Source: Halonatronomonas betaini
GTDB taxonomy: Bacteria > Bacillota > Halanaerobiia > Halanaerobiales > Halarsenatibacteraceae
Assembly: GCF_015666175.1 (NCBI RefSeq)
Contig: NZ_JADPIE010000002.1
Span: forward strand, 372,001-436,000
DNA length: 64,000 nt
Reading direction: 5' to 3'
Below, piece by piece: positions 17,200 to 25,990 of this stretch; the first letter of the stretch is position 1; every line of letters begins with the position of its first letter. The notes beneath the pieces are model-generated. The model was not told where the DNA came from. It made no database searches and worked only from the letters and a program-made list of their open reading frames with translations. A program made the position numbers and the translations under genes.

Positions 17200-18397
17200 A
17201 TATTTCACAGCAGGAGAATCCCATGGACCGGAAATCACTGCCATTATTAAAGATCTCCCGGCAGGCCTAAAAATTAATATAAATAATATCAATAAACAAC
17301 TTAAAAGACGTCAGCAGGGCCATGGCCGGGGCGGCAGGATGGATATCGAAAAAGATAAGATCAATATAACCTCAGGCCTTAGAGAAGGCATAACCCTTGG
17401 TTCTCCTCTGGCAATGAATATTAAAAATAAAGACTGGACCAACTGGGAAGAGATTATGACTGTTTCAAATAAAGGCAACCAGGAGAAAATTAAAGCCAGA
17501 AGAGTTGCCGAACCTCGTCCTGGCCACGCCGATTTACCTGGTGGTATTAAATTCAACCATTCTGATCTAAGAAATGTCTTAGAGAGGGCAAGTGCCAGAG
17601 AAACAGCAATCAGAACAGCTGTCGGCAGTATTGCCAGGGAATTTCTCGGAGAATTTGAAGTTGAAATCTTTAGCCATGTTACAGGAATAGGAACAGTAAA
17701 GTCACCGACCTGGCAGAAAGTTAAAGCAGAAAACAATATTAATTCAATTACAGAGATCAAAGAATATTTCGCCCAGGTAGATGAAAGCCCGGTCAGAGCC
17801 GGTTCAGACCAGGCAACTGCTGAAATGATCAACTTAATTGACAGGTGGAAAGAAGCAGGAGACTCAGTTGGAGGAATCTGTGAAATTATTGTAACAGGAC
17901 TACCTCCTGGACTTGGCAGCCATACTCATAATGATTTAAAGCTAGAAGGTCAGCTGGCAGCTGAATTAGTTGCAATCCAGGCAATAAAGGGCATCGAATT
18001 TGGAGGTGGCTTTAAACTTGCCGAAAGGCCTGGCTCCCAGGTCCACGATGAGATCTTCTATGACGATAAAAATAATAAATTTTATCGAAAGACAAATAAT
18101 TCAGGTGGCCTGGAAGGCGGTATTTCAACAGGAGAAGAATTAATAATAAGGCTGCCAATGAAGCCAATCCCAACTCTGTCTAAACCATTAAAAACAGTCA
18201 ATTTAGATAATAAAACTCAGGTTGAAGCTGCTAAGGAGAGATCTGACAATTGTGCTGTTCCCTCAGCCTCTATAGTTGCTGAGGCAGTGACTGCAATCGT
18301 AATGGCAAGAGCATTCTCCAAAAAGTTTGGCGGAGATTCAATCAAAGAAATTAAAAATAATTACAACAGTTATCTAAAACAGATTAAAAACTATTAA
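17192..18397 (+). CDS. aroC: Chorismate synthase
   Basis: 401 residues, within the longer group of the family. Signature segments are GESHG, RRQQGHGRGGRM, PRPGHAD, RASARET and SHTHND. The enzyme uses reduced FMN to eliminate phosphate from EPSP and form chorismate. It overlaps tyrA by 8 bp, implying translational coupling. Confidence 0.96.
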   Translation: MFEYFTAGESHGPEITAIIKDLPAGLKININNINKQLKRRQQGHGRGGRMDIEKDKINITSGLREGITLGSPLAMNIKNKDWTNWEEIMTVSNKGNQEKIKARRVAEPRPGHADLPGGIKFNHSDLRNVLERASARETAIRTAVGSIAREFLGEFEVEIFSHVTGIGTVKSPTWQKVKAENNINSITEIKEYFAQVDESPVRAGSDQATAEMINLIDRWKEAGDSVGGICEIIVTGLPPGLGSHTHNDLKLEGQLAAELVAIQAIKGIEFGGGFKLAERPGSQVHDEIFYDDKNNKFYRKTNNSGGLEGGISTGEELIIRLPMKPIPTLSKPLKTVNLDNKTQVEAAKERSDNCAVPSASIVAEAVTAIVMARAFSKKFGGDSIKEIKNNYNSYLKQIKNY

Positions 18398-18411
18398 AAA
18401 GAGGTGATCCC

Positions 18412-19506
18412 TTGACCAATACATTAAAAGTAAATCTTGATAAAGATAGTTATGATATCATCATTGATAATCAAATACTCAATAATGCCGGCCAGATAAT
18501 CGCTTCTAATTTAAATATCGGCAAAAAGATTTTAATTATTTCTGATCAGAATGTATATCCCCTTTATGGTAACAGCTTAAAAAAGTCCCTGGAAAAAGAA
18601 GATTATCAGGTTCAGAGCCATATTATAGAACCTGGAGAAAAAAGTAAAAACAATGCTGAGTTAAATAAAATCTATGATCTTCTTTTAAAGTCAAGATTTG
18701 ATCGCAATTCATCTATTATTGCCCTTGGTGGTGGAGTAGTTGGAGATTTAGCCGGAATGGCTGCAGCTACTTTTATGCGAGGGATTAATTTTATCCAGAT
18801 ACCAACCAGTCTCCTGGCCCAGGTCGATAGCAGTGTTGGCGGTAAAGTAGCTATCAATCACCCTGAGGCAAAAAACATAATCGGAGCCTTTTATCAACCC
18901 GAGATAGTAATAATTGATATAAACCTTCTTAAGACCTTAAAAGCCAGAGATTACAATACTGGCCTGGCAGAAGTTATTAAATACGGGCTTGGTTTTAATA
19001 AAGACCTCTTTGATTATATAGAAAATAATATTGGAGAAATCAAAGAAATCAAACCTGAAGTGCTCATAAAGCTCGTCTATATCTGCTGTCAGATCAAAAG
19101 CAATATCGTCAATCAGGATGAAAAAGAAAAGGGTGTCAGGGCCAGATTAAATCTAGGCCATACTGTTGGTCATGCAGTTGAGGCTCTGACCGGTTATAAT
19201 GAATATACCCATGGTGAAGCAATTGCAATCGGTATGGTCTATGAAAGCTATCTGGCCAAAAAACTGGGTTATATCAAACTGGCTGAAATTAATAGATTAA
19301 AGAAATTATTAACCAGCTTTAACCTGCCTGTAAACCTGCCAGCATCTATAAGCTTTAAAAGCCTTATTACTAAAATGCAGACTGATAAAAAGGTTAAAAA
19401 TAATAAAATATTTCTGGCAATCCCTAATTCATTAGGCGATACTATCATAACTTCTGACTGGCATAAAAAGTATTTAAAAGAAATCATAAAAAAAGCCCCT
19501 GAATAA
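18412..19506 (+). CDS. aroB: 3-dehydroquinate synthase
   Basis: 364 residues. NAD-binding GGGVVGDLAG, FMRG, PTSLLAQVDSSVGGK and the metal-ligand histidines of NLGHTVGHA and THGEA identify AroB, which cyclises DAHP to 3-dehydroquinate. Translation probably starts at TTG 18412, preceded by GAGGTG. It is the last gene of the operon; the terminator hairpin overlaps its final codons. Confidence 0.95.
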   Translation: MTNTLKVNLDKDSYDIIIDNQILNNAGQIIASNLNIGKKILIISDQNVYPLYGNSLKKSLEKEDYQVQSHIIEPGEKSKNNAELNKIYDLLLKSRFDRNSSIIALGGGVVGDLAGMAAATFMRGINFIQIPTSLLAQVDSSVGGKVAINHPEAKNIIGAFYQPEIVIIDINLLKTLKARDYNTGLAEVIKYGLGFNKDLFDYIENNIGEIKEIKPEVLIKLVYICCQIKSNIVNQDEKEKGVRARLNLGHTVGHAVEALTGYNEYTHGEAIAIGMVYESYLAKKLGYIKLAEINRLKKLLTSFNLPVNLPASISFKSLITKMQTDKKVKNNKIFLAIPNSLGDTIITSDWHKKYLKEIIKKAPE

Positions 19507-19518
19507 TCAGGGGTTAAA
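19491..19518. terminator. Terminator between converging aroB and zinc-ribbon gene
   Basis: CCCCTG (19496-19501) and CAGGGG (19508-19513) form a hairpin with a 6-base loop. The minus strand ends in seven Ts, and the plus strand has a weaker TTAAATATTATT tail, so it probably serves both directions. It overlaps the aroB stop codon. Confidence 0.75.
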
Positions 19519-19520
19519 TA

Positions 19521-19667
19521 TTATTCTTCAACTTTTCCTATTTCTTTGCAATTACCAAAACAATCTTCCCCACAATGAGGACAACTAGGTTTTTCTCCAT
19601 CCTTTGTTTCAACATAGACAATGTAATCCTCACCGCAACACTGACAGAGATACTTGTATTTTGCCAT
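19521..19667 (-). CDS. 48-residue zinc-ribbon protein
   Basis: A small protein beginning MAKYKYLCQCCGEDY and carrying CPHCGEDCFGNC further on. The two CxxC-type knuckles suggest one structural zinc site with extra cysteines. GAGGAGG lies upstream of the ATG at good spacing. It follows an ArsR-family regulator by 14 bp and probably shares its promoter; a metal-responsive or rubredoxin-like role is possible but not shown. Confidence 0.7.
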   Translation of the reverse strand: MAKYKYLCQCCGEDYIVYVETKDGEKPSCPHCGEDCFGNCKEIGKVEE

Positions 19668-19681
19668 ATTATCATCCTCCT

Positions 19682-20035
19682 CTATTCCTCTTCTACTGAT
19701 AATATTTCCTTAGATGAACTAACTAATTCATTTAACTGATCCACCATTATCTCCCGCATTAGGTTGCAGGCCTCAATAAATCTCTGATTATTTATAGTAT
19801 AAAAAACATTCAAGCCCTCTTTTTTACTTGAAACAACACCCTTTTCCTTAAGCAGGGAAAGATGCTGTGAAACACTGGCTTTACTGATGTCCATTGCCTC
19901 TGCCAGCTCATTTACATGCTTTTCCCCTTCTTTTAGGAGATATATAATTTCAATCCTTTTGGCATTTGCCAGCACCTTGCAGATCTCTGCCTGCATCTCA
20001 TATACCTTTTTATTCTTGATTACCTGCACCTCCAA
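19682..20035 (-). CDS. ArsR/SmtB-family transcriptional regulator
   Basis: About 117 residues of winged helix-turn-helix: AEICKVLANAKRIEIIYLL, then the recognition helix in MDISKASVSQHLSLLKEKGVV. The start is uncertain: the long form begins at TTG 20035, but an ATG at 19996 has AAAAAGG at good spacing and would delete 13 residues. Few cysteines are present, only one near the N-terminus and one near residue 93, so the classical alpha3 metal site is not evident. It heads a two-gene unit with the zinc-ribbon protein. Confidence 0.85.
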   Translation of the reverse strand: MEVQVIKNKKVYEMQAEICKVLANAKRIEIIYLLKEGEKHVNELAEAMDISKASVSQHLSLLKEKGVVSSKKEGLNVFYTINNQRFIEACNLMREIMVDQLNELVSSSKEILSVEEE

Positions 20036-20050
20036 TCTTCCATATAAATA

Positions 20051-20108
20051 AACTAATATATCAATTCATTAACTAATATGATTATATCACTTTAATTAAA
20101 AAATTCAA
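20051..20108 (-). promoter_or_regulatory. Promoter and direct-repeat operator candidate for the ArsR unit
   Basis: On the minus strand TTGAAT (20108-20103) and TATAAT (20086-20081) are separated by 16 bp. Downstream, AACTAATAT (plus-strand reading) occurs at 20051-20059 and 20071-20079, exactly 20 bp apart, the second copy covering the expected start site. The repeat is a candidate site for the ArsR protein. Confidence 0.5.
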
Positions 20109-20139
20109 GTAAAAAATACCCTGGCTATATCGCCAGGGC
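20109..20139 (-). terminator. Intrinsic terminator of the chemoreceptor gene
   Basis: CCCTGGC (20119-20125) and GCCAGGG (20132-20138) pair across a 6-base loop; read on the minus strand a run of six Ts follows. It lies 20 bp past the chemoreceptor stop. Confidence 0.85.
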
Positions 20140-20158
20140 ATTATTAGATCCGCTTAAC

Positions 20159-22213
20159 TTAAAAATCAAATTTTCTTATCAATTCTTCTAACTCTGTAGC
20201 CATATTATTTAAATCTTCAGAGCTAGAGATTATCTCTTCAACTGAAGCTGTCTGCTCTTCACTGGCAGCTGCAACTTCTTCAGCACTTGCTGAGGTCTCC
20301 TCAGAAATACTTGCTATATTCTCAATATTATTGACTATCTCATTACTATTTTTGCTTGCTCTTTGAACAAGTTCATTAGCCTCGCGTATTCCCTTGCTTA
20401 CTCTCTGAATAGATTCATTTATTTCAGCAAATGCCTGATCAGCTGATTGCACAACTTCTTCACCTGTCTTAACCTGATCAGTACTATTGGCCATTTTCTT
20501 GCTGGCACTCTCAGTCTCTACCTGTATCTCTGCAATCAACTCACCTATTTTACCTGCAGATTCACTGGATTCTTCAGCTAGTTCTCTAATCTCATCAGCA
20601 ACAACTGAAAAACCTCGACCTGCTTCCCCGGCTCTGGCAGCTTCAATTGCAGCATTTAGAGCCAGTAAGTTAGTCTGTTTGGCTATATTATTAATTATCT
20701 CCAGGATGGAATCAATCTCTGAAGAAATCCCTTCTAATTCATTAATTTGACCTGAGACCTCTTCAATAGAATTCCTGATCAGATTCATCTGCTTGCCGAC
20801 TTTAACCATCTCATCCTGACCCTGGCTCGATTCTTTTTCCATCTCTTCAGATAAGCTCTGGACCCTGGAATTAGATTCGGCCAGCTTATTTAAGGCGGTA
20901 TCTAAATTCTGCATCTGATTATTAACCTTATCTACATTAACGGCCTGGTCATCTGCACCAACAGCAACCTCTTCAATTGAAACTGTAACCTGTTCTGAGA
21001 CCTCTCCCATTTGGTTGGAAGCCTGTTCAAGATTATTAGCTGAAGCATTAACCCCTTCAGCAGAATCATTAATGCTTGTTATTAAACCTCTTAATTCACC
21101 AATCATTACATTAAATGATTTTGAAATACCTCCAATTACATCTTCTCGCTTTGTCTTTATGTTAACCTTTAAGTCACCTTCAGCAACTTTTTTAATCTGA
21201 CTGCTTAAATTATTTAAAGGTTTAATAATCTGTGAACTAAAGAAGAAATATAGACCAAAAATTGAAATTAATACCGCCACAGCTGCAACCATAATAATCT
21301 GTGTTCTAACCTCACCTGCAGCCATATAAACTATTTCAGATGGTTCTCTAACAACAACTGCACCCTCTAAAGGCTCCAGTGGCATATAAGAAGCCACCTG
21401 GGTAATACCGTCCTGATCTTCATATTCAATATTTCCAGCCTCACCTGATAATAAAGCCTCTAAATCATTTTCTTCAACTATATTTAATCCCTGAGTCTGA
21501 ATATCACTATCCGGGTAAGCAACAACTCTACCTGTCCTATCAACAACATAAGCAATACCCTCTTCACCAATATCTCTATCAGTTACAATCTCAACAAGAT
21601 TACTGAGAGATATATCGGCAGCCAGAACACCTATTAATTCTTCATTATCCTCATCTTCATAAACCGGGAATGAAAATCTAATGACATCCTCTTCTTCATT
21701 AGATAAACTCATTCTCTCTGTCCAATAGATATCTTCTGTCTCAACGGCCTGGTCATACCAGTTATCCTCAATAGAAAAATCAATATCTCTTTCAGGATGG
21801 GAGAAAATTTCACCATCTGGCATGGCAAAATATAATGTCTCAATTTCCTCGTTGTCCCCGGTATAATCTGAGGCAACTACATATCTAAAAGTAAAGTCAT
21901 TACTTAAATTATCTCCCTCCTCATCAGCATATACTTTAAGATCATTAATTAAACCATCAAATAAAGCATTAATTTCTCCATCAACTGCCCTGGCCGACTC
22001 CATATTCCTCTGTTGAGCAAGGTCCTGAATTTGCTCTGAAACAGTATTATCCACAACAAACCCTAAAACAGCAAAAGCTGCAATCAAAATTATAGCCATT
22101 ACAACCATTACCCTAAAATTAAGATTTTTCTTCCAGCTTAGAAATCCTGCCTGCTTATTTTGTTCAGCTTTTCCTTTTGTTTTTTCTTTTTCCTTATCCA
22201 ACTTTTCTTCCAT
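20159..22213 (-). CDS. Methyl-accepting chemotaxis protein with extracytoplasmic Cache sensor
   Basis: 684 residues. A cytoplasmic N-tail leads to TM1 (about 30-52), a double-Cache-like extracytoplasmic domain (about 55-300, with YWTERM and [11 protein letters not shown]), TM2 (about 303-330), a HAMP linker and a long coiled-coil signalling domain. The hairpin tip [20 protein letters not shown] is the conserved CheA/CheW contact. The Cache pocket probably binds a small organic ligand that cannot be named. It is monocistronic with promoter and terminator visible. Confidence 0.93.
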   Translation of the reverse strand: MEEKLDKEKEKTKGKAEQNKQAGFLSWKKNLNFRVMVVMAIILIAAFAVLGFVVDNTVSEQIQDLAQQRNMESARAVDGEINALFDGLINDLKVYADEEGDNLSNDFTFRYVVASDYTGDNEEIETLYFAMPDGEIFSHPERDIDFSIEDNWYDQAVETEDIYWTERMSLSNEEEDVIRFSFPVYEDEDNEELIGVLAADISLSNLVEIVTDRDIGEEGIAYVVDRTGRVVAYPDSDIQTQGLNIVEENDLEALLSGEAGNIEYEDQDGITQVASYMPLEPLEGAVVVREPSEIVYMAAGEVRTQIIMVAAVAVLISIFGLYFFFSSQIIKPLNNLSSQIKKVAEGDLKVNIKTKREDVIGGISKSFNVMIGELRGLITSINDSAEGVNASANNLEQASNQMGEVSEQVTVSIEEVAVGADDQAVNVDKVNNQMQNLDTALNKLAESNSRVQSLSEEMEKESSQGQDEMVKVGKQMNLIRNSIEEVSGQINELEGISSEIDSILEIINNIAKQTNLLALNAAIEAARAGEAGRGFSVVADEIRELAEESSESAGKIGELIAEIQVETESASKKMANSTDQVKTGEEVVQSADQAFAEINESIQRVSKGIREANELVQRASKNSNEIVNNIENIASISEETSASAEEVAAASEEQTASVEEIISSSEDLNNMATELEELIRKFDF

Positions 22214-22270
22214 ACTTCTTCCTCCTCATAAATCAAATAATTATGTAGAATTAAATAAAACTCTATTGCT

Positions 22271-22300
22271 ATTTTATTATAACTACAACTCATAAGTCAA
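22271..22300 (-). promoter_or_regulatory. Promoter of the chemoreceptor gene
   Basis: TTGACT (22300-22295) and TAAAAT (22276-22271) on the minus strand with an 18-bp spacer, about 58 bp before the ATG. Confidence 0.55.
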
Positions 22301-22305
22301 ATATA

Positions 22306-22327
22306 TAGCCCTGTTTCCAGGGCTATT
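22306..22327 (-). terminator. Probable terminator of the gerW-type gene
   Basis: AGCCCTG (22307-22313) and CAGGGCT (22318-22324) form a tight hairpin with loop TTTC, 14 bp beyond the stop at 22341. The following minus-strand tail is AT-rich but has no long T-run, so efficiency is uncertain. Confidence 0.5.
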
Positions 22328-22340
22328 ATAAAATATTTAA

Positions 22341-22736
22341 TTATTTATTCTCTTCTTCTTTTTCACTAGCATCATCTTCTTCGCCCTTTGAGCCTTTAGC
22401 TATCCCTTCAACTTTTCCAATTAATTCAGGCATAACTTCAAAAAGTTTATCTAAAGATCCTTTTCCGTCTAAATTAACTAATTCAACCTCATTCCCCTTA
22501 ATAACTAAGATCGCATCTGGTGAAATTCTGCAACCCAGGCCACCTCCACCACCTTCACTTTTACCGCTTTCTTTATTTTCTTCGCCTATACCTCCACCCA
22601 TTCCAAAGGAAGCAGTTACAATTGGAATGAGTTTAATCTCCCCAAGTTCCATAGGTTCGCCGATAACTGTCTCCGTCTTCAAAAATTTATCCAGTTTACT
22701 ATACATTGTTTCTAGAACGTTTTGAGTCATAGCCAT
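22341..22736 (-). CDS. gerW: GerW/YtfJ-family spore protein
   Basis: 131 residues. The family signature is visible: ETVIGEP, then VTASFGMGGGIGEE, a glycine-serine-rich stretch GGGGGLGCRISPDAILVI and an acidic lysine-rich tail. In Bacillus the homologue YtfJ/GerW is a spore protein needed for some germination responses. AGGGGG precedes the ATG. Its first 38 bp overlap the end of the DUF2953 gene, the usual neighbour in spore formers. Confidence 0.85.
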   Translation of the reverse strand: MAMTQNVLETMYSKLDKFLKTETVIGEPMELGEIKLIPIVTASFGMGGGIGEENKESGKSEGGGGGLGCRISPDAILVIKGNEVELVNLDGKGSLDKLFEVMPELIGKVEGIAKGSKGEEDDASEKEEENK

Positions 22737-23361
22737 TTTTGAATTTCCCCCTTATTTTTTTAAATAATTCTTTATAAAGACCTGTCTTTCTAATAAACCT
22801 GATAAGGTAAAAACAGATAGAAGCCAGCATAAATCTACCATAAAGGTAACCCTGAGCAGCAATCACCTCCCTGTTCCATATTAAATCAAGTTGAATCCGG
22901 TCCCTTCTTATTAAACCATCCAGACTATAATAGAAAGCTGCTAAATTTCCGGTGTGATAAGGATCCTCAAATCCTACTTTTAAACTAATCTGGTAATCTC
23001 TTGGCAGCACCTGGGAAAGTATAGACTTAATTAAAATCCAGGCTTCTCCTAGATATTTTTTGAGATCATTTTCTCTGATAAATGAAATAATCGAGAAAAA
23101 TCTGTTTCCATTTTTTACTTCATCTCTTTTAGCTTCATCCACTTTATCTTTAATTTTTTCTTTTTTACTTTTTTCAACTTCTATTTTACCTGATTTATCT
23201 TCAAATGTATATACTTTTATCCCTAAAAAATAAAGTTTTATTTTATAAAATTTATTCCCTTCAGCATAATCAAATATAATCCTGTAACTTATTGGTGCAA
23301 TAAAAACTAGTATCAAGAAAGTTAATAATATAAACAGTAACAGTAAAATTATATTAAACAT
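22699..23361 (-). CDS. DUF2953 family membrane-associated protein
   Basis: 220 residues. An N-terminal membrane span (about 4-24, LLLLFILLTFLILVFI) precedes a region with YRIIFDYAEG and a lysine-rich linker, then beta-rich segments (KVGFEDPYHTG, YSLDGLI) that fit DUF2953. This family commonly lies directly before YtfJ/GerW in spore-forming Firmicutes, as here. No enzymatic motif is seen; the role is unknown but probably tied to sporulation through context. Confidence 0.75.
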   Translation of the reverse strand: MFNIILLLLFILLTFLILVFIAPISYRIIFDYAEGNKFYKIKLYFLGIKVYTFEDKSGKIEVEKSKKEKIKDKVDEAKRDEVKNGNRFFSIISFIRENDLKKYLGEAWILIKSILSQVLPRDYQISLKVGFEDPYHTGNLAAFYYSLDGLIRRDRIQLDLIWNREVIAAQGYLYGRFMLASICFYLIRFIRKTGLYKELFKKIRGKFKNGYDSKRSRNNV

Positions 23362-23388
23362 GCAATCCCCTCATATCCTAAAATTTAT

Positions 23389-23583
23389 CTATCTGGGTTC
23401 TTCAGGAACTATTATCCAGGCAACAAGATATGCCAGCAGACCTGATCCTGCACCAAAAAACAGGACAATAAAGATAATTCTTACTAAAACTGGGTCAACC
23501 TTAAAGTATTCAGCAATTCCACCACAAACACCACCTAAAATTCTTTCATCAATAGACCTATAAAGTTTTTTTCTTTCCTCCAT
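23389..23583 (-). CDS. PspC domain small membrane protein
   Basis: 64 residues, nearly all PspC domain: KKLYRSIDERILGGVCGGIAEYF followed by a hydrophobic segment through FGAGSGLLAYLVAWIIVPEE. PspC-domain proteins sit in the cytoplasmic membrane and often take part in envelope stress responses. It precedes the DUF2953-gerW pair on the same strand. Confidence 0.9.
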   Translation of the reverse strand: MEERKKLYRSIDERILGGVCGGIAEYFKVDPVLVRIIFIVLFFGAGSGLLAYLVAWIIVPEEPR

Positions 23584-23609
23584 TATTTACCCCCTCTTTA
23601 AATATTAAA

Positions 23610-24605
23610 TTATAAAAATGTATTTAAAGTTTTTAAAAATAGTTCAACATCTGTTACCATTCCAACAGATTGAGCTGTTCCTCTATCGGCTAATTTAGTA
23701 ATAGTAGCTGGATTAATATCAACACAGACTGATTTAATCTCTGCACTCATTAGATTGCCTGTTGCAATAGAATGGAGCATAGTTGCCAGCATCAGAACTA
23801 ATTCAACTCCCTCAAGTTTTTCTCTCATTAAATTCTGAGCTTCAATAGCATCAGTTACAACATCAGGCAATGGACCATCATCTCTAATTGATCCAGCCAG
23901 AACATAATCCACATCATTCTTTATAATTTCATACATAATTCCACTATTTAATATCCCCTCTTCTACAGCATCTTTGATCGAACCAGCCAGTCTAATTTTA
24001 TTTATAGCCTGAAGATGAAAGCCATGGCCAGTCCCTTTTATGCCTTCTTCAGATAAAGGACAATCCAGTGATGTATTATAAATAGCTGCTTCTATATCAT
24101 GTGTAGCAAGCGCATTACCGGCAAATAAAACATTAATATAACCTTTCTTAATTAAATCAGCTAGCTCCCCTGCTGCATCTGTATGAATAATTGCAGGTCC
24201 TGCCACAACCAGTATCTTTCCACCTTCATTCCTGATTTTCTCCATCTCAGCTGCAAGCTCTTTAATTAACTTATTCTTTGGCCTTTCAGAAGAAGTAGCA
24301 CTGGTCATGAATCCAAAACCTTCTTGCTCCTCTTTTACTTCTTTAGAAACTGTCTCAATACCATATTCGCCGACCACTATCAAATCTCCTGCATCAACAT
24401 CGTTAATCGATTTAGAGATTGCCTGTCCATTTTCAATTGCTATTCCACAGTCCATCTCACTCCAATCAACCTTTAACCAGGAGTTATTATAATAGACATA
24501 AGTTGGTAAATTTGTTGTAACATAAAACCCTTCTGGAAAAACACCATCTGCTGGCGCTTCTTTCAGTTCAACTTCCTTCTCAATACTCTCTTCTCTTAAT
24601 AACAT
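23610..24605 (-). CDS. LOR/SDH-type (TIGR00300 family) protein, probable ornithine cyclodeaminase
   Basis: 331 residues matching the conserved domain of the lysine-oxoglutarate reductase/saccharopine dehydrogenase-like TIGR00300 family: LVVAGPAIIHTDA, NVLFAGNALATHDIE, GTGHGFHLQAIN and GSIRDDGPLPDV. An archaeal member of this family has been reported to convert ornithine to proline. This protein is shorter than forms carrying an extra N-terminal domain. The gene lies behind a T-box whose likely specifier is CCC (Pro), which independently supports a proline-forming role. Function is inferred from family and leader. Confidence 0.75.
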   Translation of the reverse strand: MLLREESIEKEVELKEAPADGVFPEGFYVTTNLPTYVYYNNSWLKVDWSEMDCGIAIENGQAISKSINDVDAGDLIVVGEYGIETVSKEVKEEQEGFGFMTSATSSERPKNKLIKELAAEMEKIRNEGGKILVVAGPAIIHTDAAGELADLIKKGYINVLFAGNALATHDIEAAIYNTSLDCPLSEEGIKGTGHGFHLQAINKIRLAGSIKDAVEEGILNSGIMYEIIKNDVDYVLAGSIRDDGPLPDVVTDAIEAQNLMREKLEGVELVLMLATMLHSIATGNLMSAEIKSVCVDINPATITKLADRGTAQSVGMVTDVELFLKTLNTFL

Positions 24606-24644
24606 AAATATTACCTCCTAAAATTTTTTTATCTATATAAACAC

Positions 24645-24836
24645 AAAAATCCCGCCCCTAAGGAACGAGATTATCACCCGTGGTACCATCCTAATTATAA
24701 AAACCACTCTTTCAATTACAGCTATCAGCTATAATCTATCTCTATAACGGAAGAAAACCGGCTCAGCTTACTATTAGTTCAGCCTGCGACTCACAGATGG
24801 GATTCTGCTCATAGTCTTTACCATATTAGAATGTTA
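24645..24836 (-). promoter_or_regulatory. T-box riboswitch, probable Pro specifier (CCC), upstream of the LOR/SDH gene
   Basis: On the minus strand the T-box AGGATGGTACCACGGG occupies 24692-24677. A terminator follows: ATCTCGTTCC (24671-24662) pairs with GGGGCGGGAT (24658-24649), then TTTTTG. Upstream a Stem II-type S-turn (GGCUGAAC with AGUAAGC) is near 24784-24767. The segment AGCAGAAUCCCAUC (24809-24796) has GAA, one base, then CCC at 24801-24799 followed by A, the same geometry as the Tyr leader at 13794. UCC (Ser) in the neighbouring register is the alternative. The Stem I region is again very short. Confidence 0.88.
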
Positions 24837-24842
24837 AATCAA

Positions 24843-24871
24843 ATTATATTATAAAAATTTAATACTGTCAA
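24843..24871 (-). promoter_or_regulatory. Consensus sigma-A promoter for the T-box/LOR-SDH transcript
   Basis: TTGACA (24871-24866) and TATAAT (24848-24843) on the minus strand, 17-bp spacer. The -35 element lies one base beyond the stop codon of mobB, so the T-box gene is separated from the mob operon by an internal promoter. Confidence 0.88.
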
Positions 24872-24872
24872 G

Positions 24873-25376
24873 TTATTTTTTGAAATTATTATAATAATCA
24901 ATTATAACTTCAGCTACTCTCTCAACCTCTGACTCTGAAAAGTATTCCTCAGAATCATCTTTTTCCTCATTAATCACAGTTGTTAAAATATCATCTACTT
25001 TAGGATCACATAGCTTTTCACCATGTTTGGCCGGCCTGAAAATTTCTATCTTTGCTTTATCGCCAGACTTATAGCCCTCTGTTAAAATAAGATCAACATC
25101 ATCAATATATTTTTCCCTGAGTTCATCTAGTTCACTATCTTTATCAACATCTTTAATCAATGATATCTTATAAGGGGAAGAAATCAAAACCAGATCAGCA
25201 CCTGCCTGTTTATGGCGCCAGGTATCCTTCCCTGGTTTATCAATATCAAAACCATGAACATCATGCTTAATAGTTCCAACTCTTAAGCCTTTCTCCTTTA
25301 ATTTAGGAATAATAACTTCCAAAAAATTCGTCTTCCCACTATCACTTTTTCCAACTATCGAAATTATTGGTATCAT
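24873..25376 (-). CDS. mobB: Molybdopterin-guanine dinucleotide biosynthesis GTPase MobB
   Basis: 167 residues. Walker A VGKSDSGKTN at the N-terminus, GTIKHDVHGFDIDKPGKDTWRHKQAGAD, and LTEGYK near the middle are hallmark MobB segments. MobB assists MobA in attaching GMP to molybdopterin. The ATG lies 1 base after the mobA stop, so the pair is coupled. No molybdoenzyme gene lies in the window. Confidence 0.93.
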   Translation of the reverse strand: MIPIISIVGKSDSGKTNFLEVIIPKLKEKGLRVGTIKHDVHGFDIDKPGKDTWRHKQAGADLVLISSPYKISLIKDVDKDSELDELREKYIDDVDLILTEGYKSGDKAKIEIFRPAKHGEKLCDPKVDDILTTVINEEKDDSEEYFSESEVERVAEVIIDYYNNFKK

Positions 25377-25377
25377 A

Positions 25378-25986
25378 TTAATCCTCCATTTTTATGTATT
25401 CTGGTAATATCTCATTCTTTGCTTTTAAATAATCTTCATAAGTATTTATATTAAAAAATATATTATTAAAGGAGCTCATTTCTCTTAATTTATTTTTTTG
25501 AATAAATTCAAGATTAATATATTCATAAAAACTAATTATAGGCCATCTATCTTCCAGTATTACTTTTTCAACCGATTCAAGACAGCTTTTTCGATAAATA
25601 GCAAAAAGCGGCTCATAAAAATTGCCATCAACTGGGACCAGCCCATCTTTATCTGACATTTTTGCTCTATTAAACATCCATCTAATTAAAGTTTTATTAA
25701 TAAAGGGCATATCACAGCCCATAAAAAAATTATATTTAGATTCAGTCATTTCTAACCCAGTATATATCCCACCTAAAGGTCCAGCATCTTTAAGATCAGT
25801 TAATACTTCAACATCATAATCACTAAACTCATCCCTGTTTTTAGCGACCACTTTAAGATTAAAATCAGACTTCAAGTTATTTATAATAAAACCTAAGATA
25901 GTCTTATCCTGATAAAACTCCAGATGAGGCTTATCATATTCCCCCATCCTGGAGCTCTCACCTCCTGCCAATATAAAGACTGTCAT
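25378..25986 (-). CDS. mobA: Molybdenum cofactor guanylyltransferase MobA
   Basis: 202 residues of nucleotidyltransferase fold: LAGGESSRMGEYDKPHL is the GTP-binding loop and GCDMPF the metal site. It transfers GMP from GTP to molybdopterin. The N-terminal loop has an acidic residue where many MobA proteins have a second glycine, a minor variant. Third gene of a minus-strand run with pgpA-like and dCMP deaminase genes. Confidence 0.92.
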   Translation of the reverse strand: MTVFILAGGESSRMGEYDKPHLEFYQDKTILGFIINNLKSDFNLKVVAKNRDEFSDYDVEVLTDLKDAGPLGGIYTGLEMTESKYNFFMGCDMPFINKTLIRWMFNRAKMSDKDGLVPVDGNFYEPLFAIYRKSCLESVEKVILEDRWPIISFYEYINLEFIQKNKLREMSSFNNIFFNINTYEDYLKAKNEILPEYIKMED

Positions 25987-25990
25987 CTAG

